From Candidatus Solibacter sp. (GTDB lineage Bacteria > Acidobacteriota > Terriglobia > Bryobacterales > Bryobacteraceae), in NCBI GenBank assembly GCA_017883345.1, contig JADGNT010000114.1:1-9900 (forward strand): a stretch of DNA of 9,900 nt. Direction: 5' to 3'. Below, one piece after another: positions 7,406-9,900 of this stretch; positions within the stretch are counted from its first letter, which is position 1; every line of letters begins with the position of its first letter. The notes below the pieces were generated by a model. That model made no database searches. It was not told the origin of the DNA and worked only from the letters and a program-made list of their open reading frames with translations. A program made the position numbers and the translations under genes.

Positions 7406-7508
7406 CGTCTCTCTCCGGCAACCCAGCTTGACCGGGTCGCCCCGTACAATCGAGCAGGGCCTCGGCGCCGGAGGGGGTACCCTCTGGGTCGCCGCCCTGC
7501 TAAGGGCC
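7406..7508 (-). promoter_or_regulatory. Structured leader upstream of the pyrE-like gene
   Basis: Read on the minus strand, hairpin I pairs AGCAGGGC (7501-7494) with GCCCTGCT (7460-7453) and encloses a GAGGG/CCCTC stem. Hairpin II pairs GGCGACCC (7441-7434) with GGGTTGCC (7424-7417), 8 bp with one G-U, ending against the Shine-Dalgarno GGAG. A second GGCGACCC lies inside hairpin I (7493-7486) and could pair with the same GGGTTGCC, giving an alternative fold. The region may also end the upstream sugar-transferase transcript. No T run follows hairpin I. Confidence 0.4.
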
Positions 7509-8918
7509 TCAATTCGCCCCGCGGCCGGTCAGCACGCGGGGGATGGTCCGTAACAGAATCTTCCAGTCTAGCGCCAGCGACCAGTTGTCGATGTACTGCA
7601 TGTCCATCTTCATCCAGGTGTCGAAGTCCACGTTGTCCCGCCCCGAGATGGCCCACAAACACGTCAGCCCCGGACGCATCCGCAGCCGCCGCCGCTGCCA
7701 CCGCTTATACTGCTCCACCTCGCTCGGCACCGCCGGACGCGGTCCCACCAGCGACATATCGCCGCGCAGCACGTTCCACAACTGCGGCCACTCGTCGACC
7801 GAAAACTTCCGCAAGTAGCGCCCGATCCCGGTCAATCGCGGATCATCGGGAATCTTGAACGCGGTCTCCCGCACATTCAGATGTTCCAGGTCCTTCCTCA
7901 GTTCCTCGGCGTTTTCCACCATCGAGCGGAATTTGTAGAACAGGAACAGCCGCCCGTTCAACCCGCAGCGCACCTGCCGGAAGATCGCCGGTCCCGGAGA
8001 TGTCAGCCGGATCAGAATCACAATCGCCGTCATCAACGGCGCCAGCACCACCAAACCAGCCGCCGCGATCGCGATATCCGTTACGCGCTTCAACAACAGT
8101 CTGATTTCATCGTAGGGCGCCGCCGAAAACGTCAATAGCGGCGTCTCTCCGAAGCGGTCCAGCGATACCGTGCTGTTGACGTGCGGGAAAAAGTCCACCG
8201 CCACGCGCGTGCGCACGCCCTCTTCGTCGCACATCAGGAACACTTCTTCGAGTTCCGCCAGGCTCTCGCTACCCACCGCGAAGATCACTTCGTCCACTAC
8301 GTGCTGCCGTAATATCGAGGGCAGATCGCCGATCGGCAGTACCTTGTAGGATGCGCGCAACTGGATCTGCGCCGGAGCATCGGCGGTCTCGCTCAAGAAC
8401 CCGCGCAGCCGGATTCCGTACTCGCCCGACTGCTCCAGTCCCCGCGCTATACGCACCGCGCGAACGCCAGTGCCAACCACCATCACATAGTGCGGCGCCG
8501 CAAACTCGCGCCGGATCACTCCCACCACCCGTCCCGCCGTCAGCCGGAACAAGAGCAGAAGCACCCACGCATAGGCCGAAAAGAGAACCAGAAAGAAGCG
8601 GCTCAGATCCAACCGGAAGACATATTCGAAGACGATCAGGCACAGCGCGCCATACCCGCACTGCCGCGCCGCATCGCGCAGAATCACCCGCGGATTTCCG
8701 ATGTCCAGTTTTTCGTAGACTTCCAGCCAGAGACCGATGGCGACCCACGCTGCCAGCGCAAAGGCGAGTACCAGCGCCTTGCGTTCCACCGTCAGATAGA
8801 ACGCGTGCTCCAGATGCAGCACCACGCGCGTCTGGTAAGCCGCCTCAAACGCCAGTGCAGCTACAAGGACGTCGGATAGTCCAAACAAAACACGGGCTTT
8901 ACGATGTCGTCCAAACAT
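7509..8918 (-). CDS. Exopolysaccharide polyprenyl glycosylphosphotransferase (WbaP/WcaJ-type initiating sugar transferase)
   Basis: Transfers a sugar-1-phosphate from a nucleotide sugar to undecaprenyl phosphate at the inner membrane, the first step of exopolysaccharide, capsule or O-unit synthesis. At 469 aa it is full length. Four N-terminal membrane segments lie at about 11-30, 48-66, 88-101 and 108-127. A central CoA-binding/Rossmann-like domain contains VMVVGTGVRAVRIA (145-158). The last hydrophobic segment (about 279-304) leads into the bacterial sugar transferase domain with FRQVRCG (313-319), FYKFRSM (327-333), DDPRLTGIGRYLRK (358-371), DEWPQLWNVL (375-384), MSLVGPRP (388-395) and RPGLT (415-419). 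The sugar (glucose-, galactose- or GalNAc-phosphate) cannot be told. ATG 8918 has only a weak AAG-type ribosome site. A TGATATGCT extended -10-like motif at 8935-8927 lies just upstream, but without a good -35. No other polysaccharide-cluster genes are adjacent. Confidence 0.93.
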   Translation of the reverse strand: MFGRHRKARVLFGLSDVLVAALAFEAAYQTRVVLHLEHAFYLTVERKALVLAFALAAWVAIGLWLEVYEKLDIGNPRVILRDAARQCGYGALCLIVFEYVFRLDLSRFFLVLFSAYAWVLLLLFRLTAGRVVGVIRREFAAPHYVMVVGTGVRAVRIARGLEQSGEYGIRLRGFLSETADAPAQIQLRASYKVLPIGDLPSILRQHVVDEVIFAVGSESLAELEEVFLMCDEEGVRTRVAVDFFPHVNSTVSLDRFGETPLLTFSAAPYDEIRLLLKRVTDIAIAAAGLVVLAPLMTAIVILIRLTSPGPAIFRQVRCGLNGRLFLFYKFRSMVENAEELRKDLEHLNVRETAFKIPDDPRLTGIGRYLRKFSVDEWPQLWNVLRGDMSLVGPRPAVPSEVEQYKRWQRRRLRMRPGLTCLWAISGRDNVDFDTWMKMDMQYIDNWSLALDWKILLRTIPRVLTGRGAN

Positions 8919-9044
8919 CCGGCTTCAGCATATCACGCGGCGGCGGGACAGAGCGCCTCGCACCCGCCCGAAGGCTGCGCGACATGGCAGTATGGGAACT
9001 GTCGAAGTGCTCGCCAGCCTAACGAATCTGAGGGTAGCTCGTAA

Positions 9045-9230
9045 CTACAGGTACTGGCCGGTTGGGACCGGGGCTGGGGGGTGCGGGGAAAACCGGGATG
9101 GGGCGTGCCCCGAGGCCAGCACGTGCCTCAATCCCGTTTCGATCACTTCCCGCATCGTCATCCCATGCGCCGCCGTATACTTCTTGACGCTACGCAGCAA
9201 AGCGCCGGGCAACTCGACGGTGATCTTCAT
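9045..9230 (-). CDS. Short ribbon-helix-helix antitoxin-like protein (VapB-type), toxin not visible
   Basis: A 61-aa protein whose first 39 residues, MKITVELPGALLRSVKKY and on to IETGLRHVL, fit a beta-strand plus two helices of the ribbon-helix-helix DNA-binding fold seen in VapB-type antitoxins. Such antitoxins usually continue to 70-85 aa with a toxin-binding tail. Here the tail is a short Pro/Ser/His-rich run (SRFSPHPPAPVPTGQYL), which looks truncated or replaced. A PIN-domain toxin would be expected just downstream on the minus strand, but 8919-9044 does not encode one. ATG 9230 has only a weak GGA nearby. An inverted repeat sits 32 bp upstream (9262-9280) and might be its operator. It may be a decayed remnant. 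Confidence 0.6.
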   Translation of the reverse strand: MKITVELPGALLRSVKKYTAAHGMTMREVIETGLRHVLASGHAPSRFSPHPPAPVPTGQYL

Positions 9231-9261
9231 TCCAACAGGCTAACATCACCCTTCTCGTCTG

Positions 9262-9280
9262 GGCGGTCTGATTGACCGCC
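9262..9280. promoter_or_regulatory. Inverted repeat GGCGGTC/GACCGCC, candidate operator
   Basis: Perfect 7-bp arms (9262-9268 and 9274-9280) with a 5-nt centre, between the divergent antitoxin-like gene and the unrecognised plus-strand ORF. RHH antitoxins commonly bind palindromes upstream of their own gene, so an autoregulatory operator is plausible. A small dispersed repeat is an alternative. Confidence 0.4.
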
Positions 9281-9327
9281 GCCGCTGGCCGGAGTAGGGT
9301 AGGGGTAGCAAGAGGCCGTTTCACCTG

Positions 9328-9657
9328 TTGCAACGCGTCTTTGTTTTTGCAAGCGGCGATGCGAGCCAGTTGAGCGCGTCGGTACTCGCTGGCTATCTAC
9401 AAGATGCTGCGGAGAACACCCTAGAGGAAATCATCAAACAGGCTGGTGGGACCGATCTGATATCAAATTCTACGGTTGAAGCTGAGATTAACCAAACAGG
9501 AAAGATACCAGAGTCGGCGCTTCAGGCGATGGGGGTTCTCGCGCCGGCGCTCATAGTCAAAGTCAGAAGTGGAAAAGTTCGGGTTTGTGTTCGCACACTC
9601 GACGACCCACCGTCTGGCCAGAGCGCTGCGGTATTTTTGCTTTATTACGGCGCTTGA
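9328..9657 (+). CDS. Unrecognised protein, start uncertain, possibly a fragment
   Basis: An open frame of 109 aa from TTG 9328, extendable only to 9298 by an in-frame TAG at 9295-9297, with no ATG or GTG in that extension. I do not recognise a family. The predicted protein is soluble, with a helical stretch (QDAAENTLEEIIKQAGG, about residues 25-41) and a C-terminal half with alternating strands (ALIVKVRSGKVRVCVRTL, about 74-91) ending VFLLYYGA. Base composition is visibly more AT-rich than the surrounding genes, with codons such as ATA, AGA, TCA and CTA that the neighbours avoid, suggesting transfer. The lack of a good start and of a close Shine-Dalgarno (AGAGG is 12 nt away) leaves open that it is the 3' part of a broken gene. 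Confidence 0.4.
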   Translation: MQRVFVFASGDASQLSASVLAGYLQDAAENTLEEIIKQAGGTDLISNSTVEAEINQTGKIPESALQAMGVLAPALIVKVRSGKVRVCVRTLDDPPSGQSAAVFLLYYGA

Positions 9658-9707
9658 GGAACAATCCCTCTATTTGGCTCCGGACGAGCTGGGTCCTCCC
9701 TGGGCTT

Positions 9708-9748
9708 CGATAATCCCGGTTAGCGAGGGCTGAGAGTCCGGTTTATCG
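9708..9748. terminator. Imperfect hairpin between convergent genes
   Basis: CGATAA (9708-9713) and CCGG (9716-9719) pair with CCGG (9738-9741) and TTATCG (9743-9748), giving a 10-bp stem with a small bulge and an 18-nt loop. It lies between the convergent plus-strand ORF ending at 9657 and the minus-strand gene ending at 9802, so a shared terminator is plausible. There is no T run. Confidence 0.3.
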
Positions 9749-9801
9749 CGTTCCGCAAAGGACCCTTTTCGGGACGGGCGGCGCGAGCCACGCCCACTTC
9801 T

Positions 9802-9900
9802 TTAAGCCGCCTTGGTCTTGACCGTCAGGCCGGGCTTGCTCGATGGTTTCATTCGGATCTCGACATCGATTCCCGTTAGCCGGGCAAACTGCAGCAGCTT
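9802..9900 (-). CDS. C-terminal end of a putative XRE/HTH_37-type antitoxin (partial)
   Basis: An open frame enters from the right edge and ends at TAA 9804-9802, giving the last 32 residues, KLLQFARLTGIDVEIRMKP followed by SSKPGLTVKTKAA. The pattern 'LLxFxxxxGxDVEIxxKP' with a short basic tail is what I expect at the C-terminus of HTH_37/HigA-like antitoxins that pair with RelE/HigB-type toxins. The DNA-binding helices would lie outside the window, so the family is a recognition from the tail only. If correct, a toxin gene should lie just upstream, beyond 9900. Confidence 0.5.
   Translation of the reverse strand, partial: KLLQFARLTGIDVEIRMKPSSKPGLTVKTKAA

Noticed and set aside
7445..7454. 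TACAATCGAG, the same 10-mer as at the galE promoter -10 (1525-1534)
   Set aside because: No -35 hexamer lies at proper spacing and no plus-strand gene follows, so I treat it as chance.
6773..7858. 361-aa plus-strand frame across the PyrE-like gene, its leader and the sugar transferase end
   Set aside because: It crosses two well-supported genes in antisense and its composition is unlike a folded protein.
8992..9243. 83-aa plus-strand frame opposite the RHH antitoxin
   Set aside because: The minus-strand frame has a clear ribbon-helix-helix pattern. This one has no recognisable feature.

Overview
The window is GC-rich and carries bacterial chromosomal genes, most of them on the minus strand and closely packed. 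A BshA-type bacillithiol glycosyltransferase, frequent GTG starts, a polyprenyl-phosphate sugar transferase and small palindromic intergenic repeats suggest a member of the Acidobacteriota (Solibacter/Bryobacter-like). That assignment is an inference from gene content; no rRNA or other phylogenetic marker is present.

Layout. (1) 1-1508, minus: most of a thiamine-diphosphate enzyme of the acetolactate synthase-like superfamily, running off the left edge. (2) 1545-2516, plus: UDP-glucose 4-epimerase galE, divergent from it across a gap of a few tens of bases with a promoter-like site inside. (3) 2517-2598: a structured convergent intergenic region that looks like an intrinsic terminator for the minus-strand genes. 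(4) 6418 down to 2599, minus: a likely operon of exported FAM173-like methyltransferase, membrane HisKA_3 sensor kinase, beta-propeller lipoprotein and bshA. Junctions are a 3-nt gap, a 35-nt gap filled mostly by an inverted repeat, and a 4-nt GTGA overlap. (5) 6419-6790: a non-coding stretch dense in inverted repeats. (6) 7405 down to 6791, minus: a PyrE-like phosphoribosyltransferase with a 103-nt leader containing two hairpins. (7) 8918 down to 7509, minus: a polyprenyl glycosylphosphotransferase that would start exopolysaccharide or O-unit synthesis. (8) 9045-9900: an accessory-looking edge with a short ribbon-helix-helix antitoxin lacking a visible toxin, an unrecognised ORF of different base composition, and the C-terminal end of a putative HTH antitoxin.

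How the genes relate. GalE and the sugar transferase belong to nucleotide-sugar and surface-polysaccharide metabolism. BshA makes the GlcNAc-malate precursor of the thiol bacillithiol. The PRTase probably serves pyrimidine nucleotide supply. The kinase, lipoprotein and exported methyltransferase point to an envelope function, but their substrates cannot be read from sequence.

I do not see a complete new defence or mobile system. The most unusual signals are a palindromic repeat that supplies the start codon and most of a lipoprotein signal peptide, a second diverged copy of that repeat 2 kb away, an exactly concentric double palindrome at 6633-6681, and a pyrE leader with a repeated pairing partner that permits alternative folds.
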